42,293 bases of DNA from Lentisphaeria bacterium (GCA_017502435.1 JAFVUZ010000041.1:1-42293); one strand, 5' to 3'; counted from the first letter of the stretch, positions 17,425 through 27,657 are shown. The notes: generated from the sequence alone by a model not told the origin. Translations and numbers: made by a program.

Positions 17425-20282
17425 ATATTCCGCTGAAACGTATTGTCAATATTTTATTTGCAGTATTTGCAACCGCCGTACTGCTGGGGATATTGTATGC
17501 AGCACGGCAGGTGATTCGCCGTATCGCTTTGGAACAGGCGGCATTTCAAATAAGTGAAAAATTTTTCAAAGATATTCAATACACTGTCGATTATAAAAAA
17601 AGACAGGTCATTTTTGCTGAAAATGAGGTCGAATTTCTCAGAAAACATAAATTGAAAGGCAAAGTTATTTTTGATTGCCCGGTCAAATTTTTTGAATTGC
17701 CGTGGCGTGTAAATACCGCCAGAATTACGGTTGAAGGCGTCCGCTGGGAACTGGATTTGAAAAACAGAAAACTCAACGGCTTTGACCGGGATGAATTTCC
17801 GGCTTCTGTACGCAGTGAACTTGACAGGTTCAAAAATGCGGCAAATGGCAAGTATCCGGCATTTATGACGGTCGGGACTTTGACTTTGATAAATCCGGAA
17901 GGCAAAAGCCGTGAACTTGCCATGAGAAGTATTTTTCAGGAACTCAGGGATAAAACTTATCTGCTCGGTATTCATGCGGGGGATATGAAAGTAAATTTTT
18001 TCTATCGCGATGATTCCAAAAAAATTATAGGTCAATATCAGGCTCAGCAGAGTGATTTTGAATTTATCCGTCTTTCATTCGGCATTCCTGAACTTTTCGA
18101 TATGCACGGAGTCGGCAAACTTTCAGGACAGTTCTGTTATGATACAAAACTGCAGAAACTTGATTATGTTCGCGGCAGCAGTGATTTCGGCTTGCAGGCA
18201 AGTATCAAAGGATCGATTTTTACTTTGTACGGCAACCGTTCAGGCAAAATAAACTGGGAATATCTCAATCCGCAGAACTGGCAGATAGAACTCCGCAATG
18301 CAACTTCAATGACTCCGGTACGTGCCGGATTGCATTATTTTGTGCTGTCACAGAATACGCTTGAAAAAGACGCCTTGAGTTTTGACGGTGAAATCGAATT
18401 CAATCCGCTGTCATTCAAAGAGATGTTCGGACTGGAACTTGACCGCCGTACTGCCAATATCCGTCACCGCATCGTCGGCAAATGGGATATGGCGAAGAAA
18501 AGCTGGGAACTCAGCCGTCTGGAAACGCAGAAAAGAGTGCCGCAGGTCAAGTTTAAATGGAATAATGCTGAAGTCGCTTTTCAGTGGCAGAATTTCAAAT
18601 TGTCGGGCCGTGGGGCTCAAGCTGACCATTTCGGTTTCCATTATGAGCTTGATATGTCCAATCTTGACTGGAAGGACAAAACAGGCAATACTGTGATCGG
18701 AACGCAGTCAAAACTTGAAGGTGACTGCATTTTGAGTTTGTCAGATGATACTTTGAAGCCGGTTTCGACCGGAAAAATAAGTTGTGCCGTTGCGGACGGG
18801 GCATTCGGGAAGTCACGTTTTCTGGTATCCAATGCATTTTTGAATTTTGCTCCGGACGGGAACGGCAGAACCAGGTATCATTTTGCCTGCGGTAATTTGA
18901 AAGTCGGAATTCCTGATTTGCAGAAAGGTGTGGTCTTTTCAAGTCCACGTTTTGAAGGCTCCGTCAGCAGCAGAAAAATTGCAATGGAATCTCCGGCATT
19001 GAGTGTCAGATACAGGGATGATTTTTTGTTGTCCGGCGGCAAATGGTTTGTTGTAAGAAATGAAAATGAAAAAAATATCCGCTTTGAGTTGCCGGATTTG
19101 AGCGGTTCATGGCGTAATAAAAAATTGACGGCAGGAAAAATTTCAGGCTCAATCGTCAGTGACGGCAAATTGCTCTATATTGACAGCCGCAGCGGCAGGA
19201 TAAATTATGCGGACGATACATTTACAAGTGACAGTCTGAACTGTCTGCTTGAGGGGGAATTTCCAACTGCAGGCAATTTTATCTGCCGCAGATTGACCTT
19301 GAAGCCGGAAGTTTGGAAAATCCGCAATCACTGGTTCAGTGCAGAGGCACCGCGTGGTGCTTTGAGTATGACTTTCAATGAAAACCAGCTCTGGCACAAC
19401 CGCACGTTTGAAGCAGATAAAATAAAAGTTGATTATCAAGGTTCAGAATATGTTATTCCACAGATAATTGCAGGCGAACTCAATAATGGAAAATATTGTG
19501 ACGGTCTTATCAAAAATACTGTACTGCCGTACAGATTTGATATTACTTATACCAGAAAAAATTCTGATATAATTTTGAAAAACGGCCGTATAACTTTCAA
19601 CGGCAATATTCTCTGGGGCTTGACCGGTGATATAAAGTTGCAGGATGAAGATGATTTTTTGAATGCAAAATTGCAGTATGCCGAATATAAACCTGTCGGC
19701 ATTGCATGGGAAAACGGAACTCTGGGCTTGCATGGACGCGTCAGCAGCGGATTTGAAGTTACGGATTTCAGCGGTACAGTCTCTGAAAATATGGCAAAAG
19801 TCAGATTTGTAAAACGTGATAAAAACGGCATTAGCGAGTTCGAAGTAAAAAATTTCCCGGCAAAATATGTGGAGCATACTCTGGGACTGCCGGCAAACTC
19901 TTTCAATGGAATGTTTGAAGGGACTGTTACTGCAAATGGCGGTGCAGTTTTGAATCCGTTCAAAATACGAACATTTTATTTAAAAAACAATCATGTATTG
20001 CGTATGCGTCTCGGAGCTTTGGAGAAATATGCGGGCAAAGGAAATTCTGTTGAGGACGATTTTGCCTGTGCTGCTTTGAGAGACTTTTTTGCTAAAACGT
20101 TAACTCTTGATTATCATGGAGTTGGAAATTATATGGTGTTGAATGTAAATACTCTCGGCAAAAGTACGGATCTCTTGCCTTATGAGTATGATGTAAAGGA
20201 GAAAAAACTTAAAAAAAGTGATGTTTCCCTCTTTAATGCCGAGGTGGAAGTCAGTATGAAATACATGATGAAAAAACCTTGA
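17421..20282 (+). CDS. giant AsmA/YdbH-like membrane-anchored protein
   Basis: A 953-residue protein with one N-terminal membrane helix (~9-30, NILFAVFATAVLLGILYAA) and a very long beta-strand-rich remainder without cysteine or catalytic motifs. This is the architecture of AsmA-like/YdbH proteins, which bridge the envelope and move phospholipids. The C-terminal block (~790-950) with its FNGMFEGTVTANGG segment and RTFYLKNNHVLRMRLG resembles the end of YdbH-type proteins. The assignment is by architecture and weak similarity only. It overlaps the Sel1 lipoprotein gene by 4 nt (17421-17424). Confidence 0.55.
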   Translation: MNIPLKRIVNILFAVFATAVLLGILYAARQVIRRIALEQAAFQISEKFFKDIQYTVDYKKRQVIFAENEVEFLRKHKLKGKVIFDCPVKFFELPWRVNTARITVEGVRWELDLKNRKLNGFDRDEFPASVRSELDRFKNAANGKYPAFMTVGTLTLINPEGKSRELAMRSIFQELRDKTYLLGIHAGDMKVNFFYRDDSKKIIGQYQAQQSDFEFIRLSFGIPELFDMHGVGKLSGQFCYDTKLQKLDYVRGSSDFGLQASIKGSIFTLYGNRSGKINWEYLNPQNWQIELRNATSMTPVRAGLHYFVLSQNTLEKDALSFDGEIEFNPLSFKEMFGLELDRRTANIRHRIVGKWDMAKKSWELSRLETQKRVPQVKFKWNNAEVAFQWQNFKLSGRGAQADHFGFHYELDMSNLDWKDKTGNTVIGTQSKLEGDCILSLSDDTLKPVSTGKISCAVADGAFGKSRFLVSNAFLNFAPDGNGRTRYHFACGNLKVGIPDLQKGVVFSSPRFEGSVSSRKIAMESPALSVRYRDDFLLSGGKWFVVRNENEKNIRFELPDLSGSWRNKKLTAGKISGSIVSDGKLLYIDSRSGRINYADDTFTSDSLNCLLEGEFPTAGNFICRRLTLKPEVWKIRNHWFSAEAPRGALSMTFNENQLWHNRTFEADKIKVDYQGSEYVIPQIIAGELNNGKYCDGLIKNTVLPYRFDITYTRKNSDIILKNGRITFNGNILWGLTGDIKLQDEDDFLNAKLQYAEYKPVGIAWENGTLGLHGRVSSGFEVTDFSGTVSENMAKVRFVKRDKNGISEFEVKNFPAKYVEHTLGLPANSFNGMFEGTVTANGGAVLNPFKIRTFYLKNNHVLRMRLGALEKYAGKGNSVEDDFACAALRDFFAKTLTLDYHGVGNYMVLNVNTLGKSTDLLPYEYDVKEKKLKKSDVSLFNAEVEVSMKYMMKKP

Positions 20283-20293
20283 TTTTTTCTTTT

Positions 20294-20322
20294 TTACTGC
20301 TATATTAAACTGTAAGTATATT
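20294..20322 (+). promoter_or_regulatory. candidate promoter of the V-ATPase operon
   Basis: TTACTG (20294-20299), a 17-nt spacer and TATATT (20317-20322), about 36 nt before the chosen atpE start. It is the best match in the 76-nt gap, but the DNA is A/T rich. Confidence 0.4.
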
Positions 20323-20358
20323 TTATTATAACACTTAAATTATATGAAAGGTACGAAA

Positions 20359-20958
20359 ATGAGTCAGGATTTACAGAGTTTGCTTGACAAAATCAAACAG
20401 GACGGTATCGAAAAAGCAGCCGCTCAGGAAAAGGAAATCATCTCCAATGCCGAAAAGAAAAGTGCTGAAATCATCGCTCAGGCAAAACAGGAGGCCGCTC
20501 AAATTTTGAAGAATGCTGAAATCGAAAGTGAAAACCTCCGCAAACGTGCTGAAAGTGCCGTTCAGCAGGCTTCCCGCGACATTATTCTCACCCTCAAAAA
20601 TGAGATTCAGGGCCGTTTGAACAAAATTTTTGCCAATACTACTGCTCAGGCTTTTTCTGCAGAATATATGGCTTCAATAATCGCTGATCTTTGCAAAACT
20701 TTTGCCGCTGATTCTGAAACAAAACTTACAGTCGTGAGTGCCGTTAAAGATGTCGATGCTTTGAAAAATGCACTTATGAATGCTCTCGCTGACAGTTTCA
20801 AAAATAATTGTGAAGTATTCCCTGATAAGGAACTTTCCGGCGGTTTCAAAGTCAATTTCTCCGGCAGTGATGTTTTCTATGATTTCAGTGATGATGCTGT
20901 TTGTTCACTGCTTGCACAATATGCGGGTCCCGTGGTTGGAGATTTGTTGAAAAAATAA
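20359..20958 (+). CDS. atpE: V-type ATP synthase subunit E
   Basis: Peripheral stalk subunit of the V/A-type ATPase, joining the catalytic A3B3 head to the membrane part. The 199-residue protein has a long N-terminal helix rich in Lys, Glu, Gln and Ala (~10-85) and a globular C-terminal domain with DKELSGGFKV, which matches the family. I start at ATG 20359 with aaagg upstream; an in-frame ATG 15 nt earlier would include that site. It is the first gene of an operon in the order E, DUF2764, A, B, D, I, K. Confidence 0.85.
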   Translation: MSQDLQSLLDKIKQDGIEKAAAQEKEIISNAEKKSAEIIAQAKQEAAQILKNAEIESENLRKRAESAVQQASRDIILTLKNEIQGRLNKIFANTTAQAFSAEYMASIIADLCKTFAADSETKLTVVSAVKDVDALKNALMNALADSFKNNCEVFPDKELSGGFKVNFSGSDVFYDFSDDAVCSLLAQYAGPVVGDLLKK

Positions 20959-21006
20959 GAATATTTCCGGCAGTGTTTAACTGTCTGATTTGCGGAAAGA
21001 ATTTTT

Positions 21007-21552
21007 ATGAAATACTATTATTTTATCAGTACATTGCCGATGCTTGATTTTCAGCGTCCTGCTTTTGACGGAGGAGTCCGTGCATTTGATGAAATGTGCG
21101 GCAGTTCGCTTGCTCCGGAGGATGCTGAATTTCTGCTTTCTGTGACATTGGATAATCCTCCGGCAGAAAAAATTGCCAGCCGTGTGCATTCTCAATTCAT
21201 TCTCTGGGATACAAATTTGCGTAACGCCATCGCCAATGCTGCCATGCCCAACGGCAACGCCCGCAAATATCTTCAAAAAGAGGAGGATTTTTTCTCCGGC
21301 ATTGATTATATTGTGCAGAATGCCGCCGCCAAAGATGACCCGTTGGAACGTGACCGCATGATAGATCAGGCTCGTTTTGAAAAAATTGAAGAGTTATCGG
21401 CATTGAATAATTTTGATATTGAATTTCTCGCAGCTTACAGGATGAAATTGCTGATAATTGAAAAATATGCTTCTTTGAGCGTGGAACAGGGCGAGAAAAA
21501 TTTTGACATCCTGGTTCAGGAGATTTTGGAAGAGAACAGAAAAAAATTATAA
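21007..21552 (+). CDS. DUF2764 family V-ATPase-associated protein
   Basis: A 181-residue protein starting MKYYYFISTLPMLDF, the signature of DUF2764, whose genes sit between subunits E and A in chlamydial, spirochaetal and Bacteroidota V-ATPase operons. It is mainly helical with no membrane segment. Because no C/d-type subunit gene is present, a role in coupling stalk and rotor (a C-like function) is a reasonable inference. It lies 48 nt after atpE and 18 nt before atpA. Confidence 0.8.
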   Translation: MKYYYFISTLPMLDFQRPAFDGGVRAFDEMCGSSLAPEDAEFLLSVTLDNPPAEKIASRVHSQFILWDTNLRNAIANAAMPNGNARKYLQKEEDFFSGIDYIVQNAAAKDDPLERDRMIDQARFEKIEELSALNNFDIEFLAAYRMKLLIIEKYASLSVEQGEKNFDILVQEILEENRKKL

Positions 21553-21570
21553 TATATAAGGAGTTTTGGT

Positions 21571-23307
21571 ATGTTGGACAATAACAAAGGACGGGTCGTC
21601 GGCGTCAACGGCAATATGCTTACCGTTGAATTCGATACCAAAGTCACCCAGAATGAGGTGGCTTATGTACACGTCGGCAATGAATCTTTGAAATGTGAAG
21701 TCATCCGTGTCCGCGGCAATCGTGCAGATATGCAGGTTTTTGAAAGCACGAACGGTTTGTCGGTCGGGGATGAGGTTGAATTTACTGATGAACTTTTGAG
21801 TGTTGAACTCGGTCCCGGTCTGCTGTCGCAGGTTTATGACGGTCTGCAGAATCCTTTGAATCTGCTGGCTGAACAATCCGGATTTTTCCTGCAGAGAGGA
21901 CTTTATCTGCCGGCGTTGGATTATGAGAAGAACTGGGATTTTACCGTCATGGCAAAAGTCGGTGACAAACTGGTTGCTTCCGGCAGAATCGGTTTTGTTT
22001 ATGAAGGTATGTTCAAACATTACATCATGCTGCCTTTTGACTGGCGTGGAGAATGGGAAGTCATTGAAGTAAAAGACAGCGGCTCTTACAAAATCGGCGA
22101 TGTTATCGCAAAAGTGAAAAATGCAAACGGCGAAATCCGTGAAGTTACAATGGTTCAGAAATGGCCGGTAAAAATTCCGATTTCCGCATACAAGGAAAAA
22201 CTTCTGCCGACCCAGACTCTGGTTACCCGTCAGCGTATCATTGACAGTTTCTTCCCGGTTGCAGTCGGCGGTACTTTCTGTACTCCCGGACCTTTCGGTG
22301 CGGGGAAAACCGTTCTGCAGCACGCTATCAGTCAGAATGCTGAAGCTGATATTGTTATTATCGCCGCCTGCGGTGAACGTGCAGGTGAAGTCGTTGAAAT
22401 CCTGCGTGAATTTCCGCATTTGAAGGACCCCAAAACCGGACGTACTCTGATTGAGCGTTCAATCATCATCTGCAATACTTCAAGTATGCCTGTTGCCGCC
22501 CGTGAAGCTTCTGTTTATACTGCGGTGACACTGGCTGAATATTACCGTCAGATGGGATTGAATTCATTGCTGCTCGCCGACTCAACCAGCCGCTGGGCAC
22601 AGGCTTTGCGTGAAATGTCCGGCCGTCTGGAGGAAATTCCCGGCGAAGAGGCGTTCCCCGCTTATCTCGAATCTCTGATTGCCGCATTTTATGAACGTGC
22701 AGGTCTGGTCAAATTGGAAAACGGCGAACTCGGTTCTGTCACCATCGGCGGTTCTGTAAGTCCGGCAGGCGGCAACTTTGAAGAACCGGTTACCCAGTCA
22801 ACTTTGAAAGTTGTCGGTGCTTTCCTCGGTCTTTCCCGTGAGCGTTCAGATGCCCGCCGGTATCCTGCAATCCATCCGCTTGACAGTTGGAGCAAATATT
22901 CCGGCGTTGTTGATTCTGAAAAAATCGCTTATGCCAAAGATGTCCTCCGCCGCGGCAATGAAGTCAATCAGATGATGAAAGTTGTCGGTGAAGAAGGTAC
23001 AAATATTGATGATTTCATGCTCTATTTGAAAAGTGAATTTCTGGACTATACTTATCTGCAGCAGAATACTTTTGACAAAGTTGACGGCACTACTGATTAC
23101 GACCGTCAGAGATATATGTTTGACCGTGTGCTTGAGGTTTTAAAGTGTGAATTTGATTTCACTGATAAAGATGAAGCACGTTCATTCATCCTCAATCTGC
23201 GTCAGATGTACATCGACTGCAACTACCTTGAATTTAAATCCGCTGACTTCAATGCACAGGAAGAAGCGATTGCCGCTAAAATAGGAGAACACAGCAAAAA
23301 TGCGTAA
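21571..23307 (+). CDS. atpA: V-type ATP synthase catalytic subunit A
   Basis: Catalytic ATP-binding subunit, 578 residues, usual length. Walker A GPFGAGKT at residues 240-247, the following arginine-rich helix, [17 protein letters not shown], and the characteristic [14 protein letters not shown] stretch [13 protein letters not shown] are all present. The N-terminal barrel begins [15 protein letters not shown]. The long insertion typical of V/A-type A subunits lies between them. ATG 21571 has aaggag upstream. It overlaps subunit B by 8 nt. Confidence 0.95.
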   Translation: MLDNNKGRVVGVNGNMLTVEFDTKVTQNEVAYVHVGNESLKCEVIRVRGNRADMQVFESTNGLSVGDEVEFTDELLSVELGPGLLSQVYDGLQNPLNLLAEQSGFFLQRGLYLPALDYEKNWDFTVMAKVGDKLVASGRIGFVYEGMFKHYIMLPFDWRGEWEVIEVKDSGSYKIGDVIAKVKNANGEIREVTMVQKWPVKIPISAYKEKLLPTQTLVTRQRIIDSFFPVAVGGTFCTPGPFGAGKTVLQHAISQNAEADIVIIAACGERAGEVVEILREFPHLKDPKTGRTLIERSIIICNTSSMPVAAREASVYTAVTLAEYYRQMGLNSLLLADSTSRWAQALREMSGRLEEIPGEEAFPAYLESLIAAFYERAGLVKLENGELGSVTIGGSVSPAGGNFEEPVTQSTLKVVGAFLGLSRERSDARRYPAIHPLDSWSKYSGVVDSEKIAYAKDVLRRGNEVNQMMKVVGEEGTNIDDFMLYLKSEFLDYTYLQQNTFDKVDGTTDYDRQRYMFDRVLEVLKCEFDFTDKDEARSFILNLRQMYIDCNYLEFKSADFNAQEEAIAAKIGEHSKNA

Positions 23308-24598
23308 GGTTTATCATAAAATTCTTCAGATCGCAGGCAACGTTATCACCGTTGAAGCTGATAATGTGGCTTATAATGAACTTGCAGAGGTAACTTCATC
23401 CAGAGGTACATCTCTGGCACAGGTCATCCGTTTACAGGATTCCAAAGTCTCTTTGCAGGTTTTTGCCGGCGGACGCGGCATCAGCACCGGTGATGAAGTC
23501 CGTTTTCTCGGTCATGAAATGCAGGTGGCATCCGGCGAAGATCTGCTCGGACGTGTTTTCAACGGCAGAGGTATGCCGCGTGACGGCAAGCCCGTGCTTG
23601 AAGATAATCTCATCAATATCGGCGGTCCTTCCGTCAATCCTGCCAAACGTATTATTCCCCGCAATATGATCCGTACCGGTATTCCGATGATCGACGTTTT
23701 CAATACTCTGGTCGAATCACAGAAACTGCCAATTTTTTCAGTTGCAGGTGAACCTTACAATCAGTTGCTTGCACGAATTGCTTTGCAGGCTGAAGTTGAT
23801 GTCATTATTCTCGGCGGCATGGGCTTGAAATATGACGATTATTTGTATTTCAAAAATACTCTCGATGCCAACGGTGCCTTGGCTAAATCAATTCTTTTTG
23901 TCCATACCGCCAGTGACCCGACAGTTGAATGTCTGATGGTTCCGGATATGGCTCTGGCCGTTGCTGAAAAACTTGCTATTGACGGCAAGCGTGTACTTGT
24001 ACTTTTGAGCGATATGACCAACTTTGCAGATGCAATGAAGGAAATCGCTATTACTATGGAACAGATTCCGTCCAACCGCGGTTATCCCGGCGACTTGTAC
24101 AGTCAGCTGGCTTCACGTTATGAAAAAGCGGTTGACTTTGACGGAGCAGGTTCAATTACGATTCTTGCAGTTACCACCATGCCGGGCGATGACGTTACCC
24201 ATCCCATCCCTGACAATACCGGATATATTACTGAAGGGCAGTTTTATTTGAAGAACGGCCGTATTGAACCGTTCGGTTCTCTGAGCCGTCTGAAACAGCA
24301 GGTCAACGGAACCACACGTGCCGACCACCGTGCTATCATGGACGCCATGATCCGTCTTTACTCTGACTTCAAGAGTACGCTTGAAAAGCAGTCCATGGGT
24401 TTTCAGATGAGTGCATGGGACAGAAAACTTCTGAAATACGGCAAACTTTTTGAAAGCCGTATGATGGATCTTGCAGTCAATATTCCGCTTGAAGAGGCAC
24501 TGGATCTCGGCTGGAAGACTCTGGCAGAATGTTTTGAACCCGCAGAAACCGGTATCAAAACCGATCTTGTAAAGGACTATTGGCCGGAGACAAAGTAA
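23300..24598 (+). CDS. atpB: V-type ATP synthase subunit B
   Basis: Non-catalytic nucleotide-binding subunit of the A3B3 head, 432 residues. It has the barrel start [16 protein letters not shown], the [15 protein letters not shown] turn, [20 protein letters not shown], and [15 protein letters not shown]. The P-loop is absent, as expected. It overlaps atpA by 8 nt and ends directly before atpD, so the genes are translationally coupled. Confidence 0.95.
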   Translation: MRKVYHKILQIAGNVITVEADNVAYNELAEVTSSRGTSLAQVIRLQDSKVSLQVFAGGRGISTGDEVRFLGHEMQVASGEDLLGRVFNGRGMPRDGKPVLEDNLINIGGPSVNPAKRIIPRNMIRTGIPMIDVFNTLVESQKLPIFSVAGEPYNQLLARIALQAEVDVIILGGMGLKYDDYLYFKNTLDANGALAKSILFVHTASDPTVECLMVPDMALAVAEKLAIDGKRVLVLLSDMTNFADAMKEIAITMEQIPSNRGYPGDLYSQLASRYEKAVDFDGAGSITILAVTTMPGDDVTHPIPDNTGYITEGQFYLKNGRIEPFGSLSRLKQQVNGTTRADHRAIMDAMIRLYSDFKSTLEKQSMGFQMSAWDRKLLKYGKLFESRMMDLAVNIPLEEALDLGWKTLAECFEPAETGIKTDLVKDYWPETK

Positions 24599-25210
24599 AT
24601 GGCAAAGATCAAGCTGACAAAAACTGAACTGAAAAAACAGCAGGACGCTTTGAAACAGTACAAGCGTTTTCTGCCGACTTTGCAGTTGAAAAAACAGCAG
24701 CTTCAAATGGAGATACGCAACAGTATTGAGCTTCTGGAGGCAAATCTTGCTGAACAGGAAAAATTTGCCGCCTCTTTGAAGTCTTTTATTGCATTGTTCG
24801 GAGCTGATGTTTTTTTCAAATCATTGCAGGGCAAAGTTCATTTGCAGAGCATACGCAAAGGTACTGCAAATATCGCAGGTGTCAATGTTCCGACATTTGA
24901 AGAGGCAATATTTGAGGAGACAGAATATGATCCTTTCCGTATGCCGTGGAGTTTCCGTGATGCGATCAGAGCATTGCAGGATTTTGTATCACTCAAAGAG
25001 GCATATGTCGTTTTGGAGGAACAGCACAGATTGCTCAACGATGAACTGCGGACAACCACGCAGAGGGTGAACCTTTTTGAAAAGGTCAAAATCCCTGAAT
25101 GCAAAGCGAATATCCGTACTATCGGTATTCAGCTCGGCGATTTGAGCACTGCTGCTGTCGCCCGCTCAAAAATTGCCAAAAAGAAAACGATGGAGGCAAA
25201 TGCATCATGA
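24599..25210 (+). CDS. atpD: V-type ATP synthase subunit D
   Basis: Central rotor shaft subunit. The 203-residue protein is almost entirely coiled coil, with the family start KIKLTKTELKKQQDALK and the paired C-terminal helix (RTTTQRVNLFEKVKIPE). ATG follows the atpB stop without a gap, and the stop overlaps the subunit I start (ATGA at 25207-25210). Confidence 0.9.
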   Translation: MAKIKLTKTELKKQQDALKQYKRFLPTLQLKKQQLQMEIRNSIELLEANLAEQEKFAASLKSFIALFGADVFFKSLQGKVHLQSIRKGTANIAGVNVPTFEEAIFEETEYDPFRMPWSFRDAIRALQDFVSLKEAYVVLEEQHRLLNDELRTTTQRVNLFEKVKIPECKANIRTIGIQLGDLSTAAVARSKIAKKKTMEANAS

Positions 25211-27006
25211 TCGTTTCAATGAAAAAAATAACCTTGCTCGCTCTCAAAAAATATGAACTTGAGACTGTCGGCAAATTGAAAAAACTCGGCGTTGTGCATA
25301 TCGCAAGTACCAATCTCAAAGAGTCAAAGGACCGCAGTGCAGGCATTGCTGATTTGAATGCGATGGAGAAAGTTGCCAATGCTCTGGCACTTTACAAAGG
25401 CAGTTTCAATGAAGATAAGGCAATTTCTGAATTTGGTTCGGGGCAGGGCGTTTATGACCGTGCAAGTGCTGTTTTTGAGGATAATGAACGGCTCAATGTC
25501 CGCCGTGAAGAACTTGTGCGTGATATTCAGGCATTGACTTTGTGGGGAAATTTCAACCGTGAAGATTTGACTGAACTGCAGAAAAAAGGTCTCGGAGTTT
25601 ATCTTTGTACAGCTCAGGAGAAGCGTTTCCGTGAACTCAAAGATGCCATGACTGATTGCGTTTTTGAGGTGATTTCAACTGCCGGAGGGCAGGTCGCTTT
25701 TGTCGTGATTTCTGCACAGCAAATCGACAGCAGAAATCTGCCGTCAGCAGAACTTCCCAATACAAATGCTTCTTTGAGTGAACTCAAATTTGAACTCAAA
25801 AAAATCGACCGTGCATTGAAAATCAACCGTCAGGTGCTTATCCGCTGCGGCAAAGCATTGCCTTTGATGCGTTCTTTCATGGAACATGAACAGGAGAAAC
25901 TTGAATTCATGCAGGCCCGTGATGCAATGGCGGATTTCGGAGAAATCGTTGTGCTGCAGGGGTTTGTACCGTCACCGGATGTTGAAGAATTGCAGAAACT
26001 TGCTTCTGAATCCGGATGGGGGGTGCTGATTGAGGATGCGGATGCTGACAAAGAAGCTGTGCCGACTCTGCTTAAAGTTCCAAAATGGGTGAAGACAATA
26101 AAACCGTTGTTTGACTTTCTGGCAATTTCACCCGGTTATAATGAGTTGGATGTTTCGGGTGCGGTGATGATATTTTTCACTCTGTTTTTCGGTATTCTTA
26201 TCGGAGATGCCGGATACGGAATGATATTTTTCATTATCAGTCTGCTCGGATTTCTGAAAAACAGAAACAATCCGTCTCTCAAGGCAGTTTTCAAACTGGT
26301 GCTGATTTTGAGTTGTGCCGCCGTTGCCTGGGGGGCAGCCACCGGAAATTATTTCGGTACTGCCATGCTGCCGGGGATTCCGCATCTTACAGAAGCTGCG
26401 ATCAAGGACAAAAATACTCAGCTGGTCTGTTTCTTCCTCGGATTTGTGCAGATTTGTGTCGGTCATTTCTGGCGTGCCGTGATCAATATGAAATGGCGTA
26501 ATGTCGGGGCTCAACTCGGCTGGGTATTGGTGATGATGGGCAATTTTATTCTGGTTGACAAAATGCTGGTCGAACCGGGAGAATATCCTTCGATAATGAT
26601 TTATTTTTATGCAGTCGGTATTCTGCTGATTGCAATTTGTGAAGTTGACTGGAAAGATGCCGGAAGTATTTTCGGTTTTCCGTCAAATATCATCAACAGT
26701 TTTGTTGACTTGCTCTCTTACATCCGTTTGTTTGCGGTAGGAATGGCAAGTTATTATTTGGCTTTCAGCTTCAATATGATGGCAGAAAATGTTATGAAAA
26801 CCGGTCTGATCGGCATAATTGCAGGTCTTGTGATACTTCTGCTCGGGCACTCACTCAATATTGCACTTGCGATATTGTCAGTGCTGGTTCACGGAGTCCG
26901 TCTCAATACTCTGGAATTTTCAAATCATGTCGGTTTGCAGTGGGCGGGGTTTGCCTACAAACCTTTCGCTGAACGTGAAAAAACAGAAATCAACATAAAA
27001 GATTAA
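25207..27006 (+). CDS. atpI: V-type ATP synthase subunit I
   Basis: Membrane subunit (a-type stator) that forms the ion half-channels. I start at ATG 25207, giving 599 residues; the frame is open further upstream but only in the shadow of atpD. Residues ~1-305 are the cytosolic arm. Membrane helices follow from ~345 (MIFFTLFFGILIGDAGYGM), and the essential arginine lies in LSYIRLFAVGMASYYLA. The start overlaps atpD by 4 nt. Confidence 0.9.
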   Translation: MIVSMKKITLLALKKYELETVGKLKKLGVVHIASTNLKESKDRSAGIADLNAMEKVANALALYKGSFNEDKAISEFGSGQGVYDRASAVFEDNERLNVRREELVRDIQALTLWGNFNREDLTELQKKGLGVYLCTAQEKRFRELKDAMTDCVFEVISTAGGQVAFVVISAQQIDSRNLPSAELPNTNASLSELKFELKKIDRALKINRQVLIRCGKALPLMRSFMEHEQEKLEFMQARDAMADFGEIVVLQGFVPSPDVEELQKLASESGWGVLIEDADADKEAVPTLLKVPKWVKTIKPLFDFLAISPGYNELDVSGAVMIFFTLFFGILIGDAGYGMIFFIISLLGFLKNRNNPSLKAVFKLVLILSCAAVAWGAATGNYFGTAMLPGIPHLTEAAIKDKNTQLVCFFLGFVQICVGHFWRAVINMKWRNVGAQLGWVLVMMGNFILVDKMLVEPGEYPSIMIYFYAVGILLIAICEVDWKDAGSIFGFPSNIINSFVDLLSYIRLFAVGMASYYLAFSFNMMAENVMKTGLIGIIAGLVILLLGHSLNIALAILSVLVHGVRLNTLEFSNHVGLQWAGFAYKPFAEREKTEINIKD

Positions 27007-27030
27007 ACTGATAAAATAAAGGAGAAAAAA

Positions 27031-27483
27031 ATGAATCAGGAAATCATGTCTCAGTTGGCGAATGCAAGCGGTTATTTGAGCGTTGCACTCGGAGCAGTCG
27101 GATCAGCACTCGGTTGCGGTATTGCCGGTATGGCAGCTATCGGTGCATGGAAAAAACGTTATGCACAGAATAAACAGGCTCCCTTCCTGCTGATGGTTCT
27201 TGCCGGTGCCCCTTTGTCACAGACCATTTATGCCATGGTTCTGATGGTTTTGATCAAGGGCAAAGTCGCAGAAGCCAATGCTCCCTGTCTGATGTATGCT
27301 CTGATGGGACTTTTTGCCGGTATCGGATTCCTTGCTTCCGCTCTGCTTCAGGGCAAAGCCGGTGCCTGTGCCGCAGATGCTTTCGGTGAAACAGATAAAG
27401 GTTTTGCCAACTATCTGATGATTCTCGGTATTGTTGAAACAGTTGCTCTGTTCACACTTGTTTTCGGAATTATGATGCTTTAA
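27031..27483 (+). CDS. atpK: V-type ATP synthase subunit K (rotor ring)
   Basis: Double-hairpin proteolipid of the rotor ring, 150 residues with four membrane helices. The second hairpin carries the ion-binding Glu136 (GIVETVALF). Compared with the Na+-binding residues of Enterococcus hirae NtpK (T64, Q65, Q110, E139), this protein has S63, Q64, Q107 and E136 in matching contexts (APLSQTIY, LLQGKAG). That suggests Na+ transport, by inference. ATG 27031 has aaaggag upstream. It closes the operon. Confidence 0.92.
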   Translation: MNQEIMSQLANASGYLSVALGAVGSALGCGIAGMAAIGAWKKRYAQNKQAPFLLMVLAGAPLSQTIYAMVLMVLIKGKVAEANAPCLMYALMGLFAGIGFLASALLQGKAGACAADAFGETDKGFANYLMILGIVETVALFTLVFGIMML

Positions 27484-27517
27484 TTTAGAGATATATTAAT
27501 TGCAGGGGGAGAAGAAA

Positions 27518-27596
27518 TTTACTTTTCTTTCCAGGTGAAAGAAAAGTAAAACAAAAGAAAGCCATTTCCATTACTTTCTTTTCAAAAAGAAAGTAA
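27518..27596. repeat. two TTACTTTCTTT hairpin repeats in tandem
   Basis: Hairpin 1 has perfect 13-bp arms (27518-27530 and 27538-27550) and a 7-nt loop. Hairpin 2 has 12-bp arms (27571-27582 and 27585-27596) and a 2-nt loop. Both are followed by acaaa(a)gaaagcc. A third copy is at 40-66. Hairpin 1 could terminate the V-ATPase transcript, although no T tract follows. Confidence 0.75.
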
Positions 27597-27630
27597 GACA
27601 AAGAAAGCCGTAAGCTTTATTCCCCCTTTA

Positions 27631-27657
27631 TCCCGCCGAAGCTTTAGCGAAGGAGGA
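27631..27657. repeat. GC-rich imperfect palindromic repeat (C module), copy 2, inverted
   Basis: The reverse complement (tcctccttcgc, loop, gcttcggcggga) matches 129-162 and 29673-29706 over most of its length. Confidence 0.6.

Noticed and set aside
25099..25206. Upstream extension of the subunit I frame
   Set aside because: It lies inside atpD in a different frame; the family start and the ATGA overlap point to ATG 25207.
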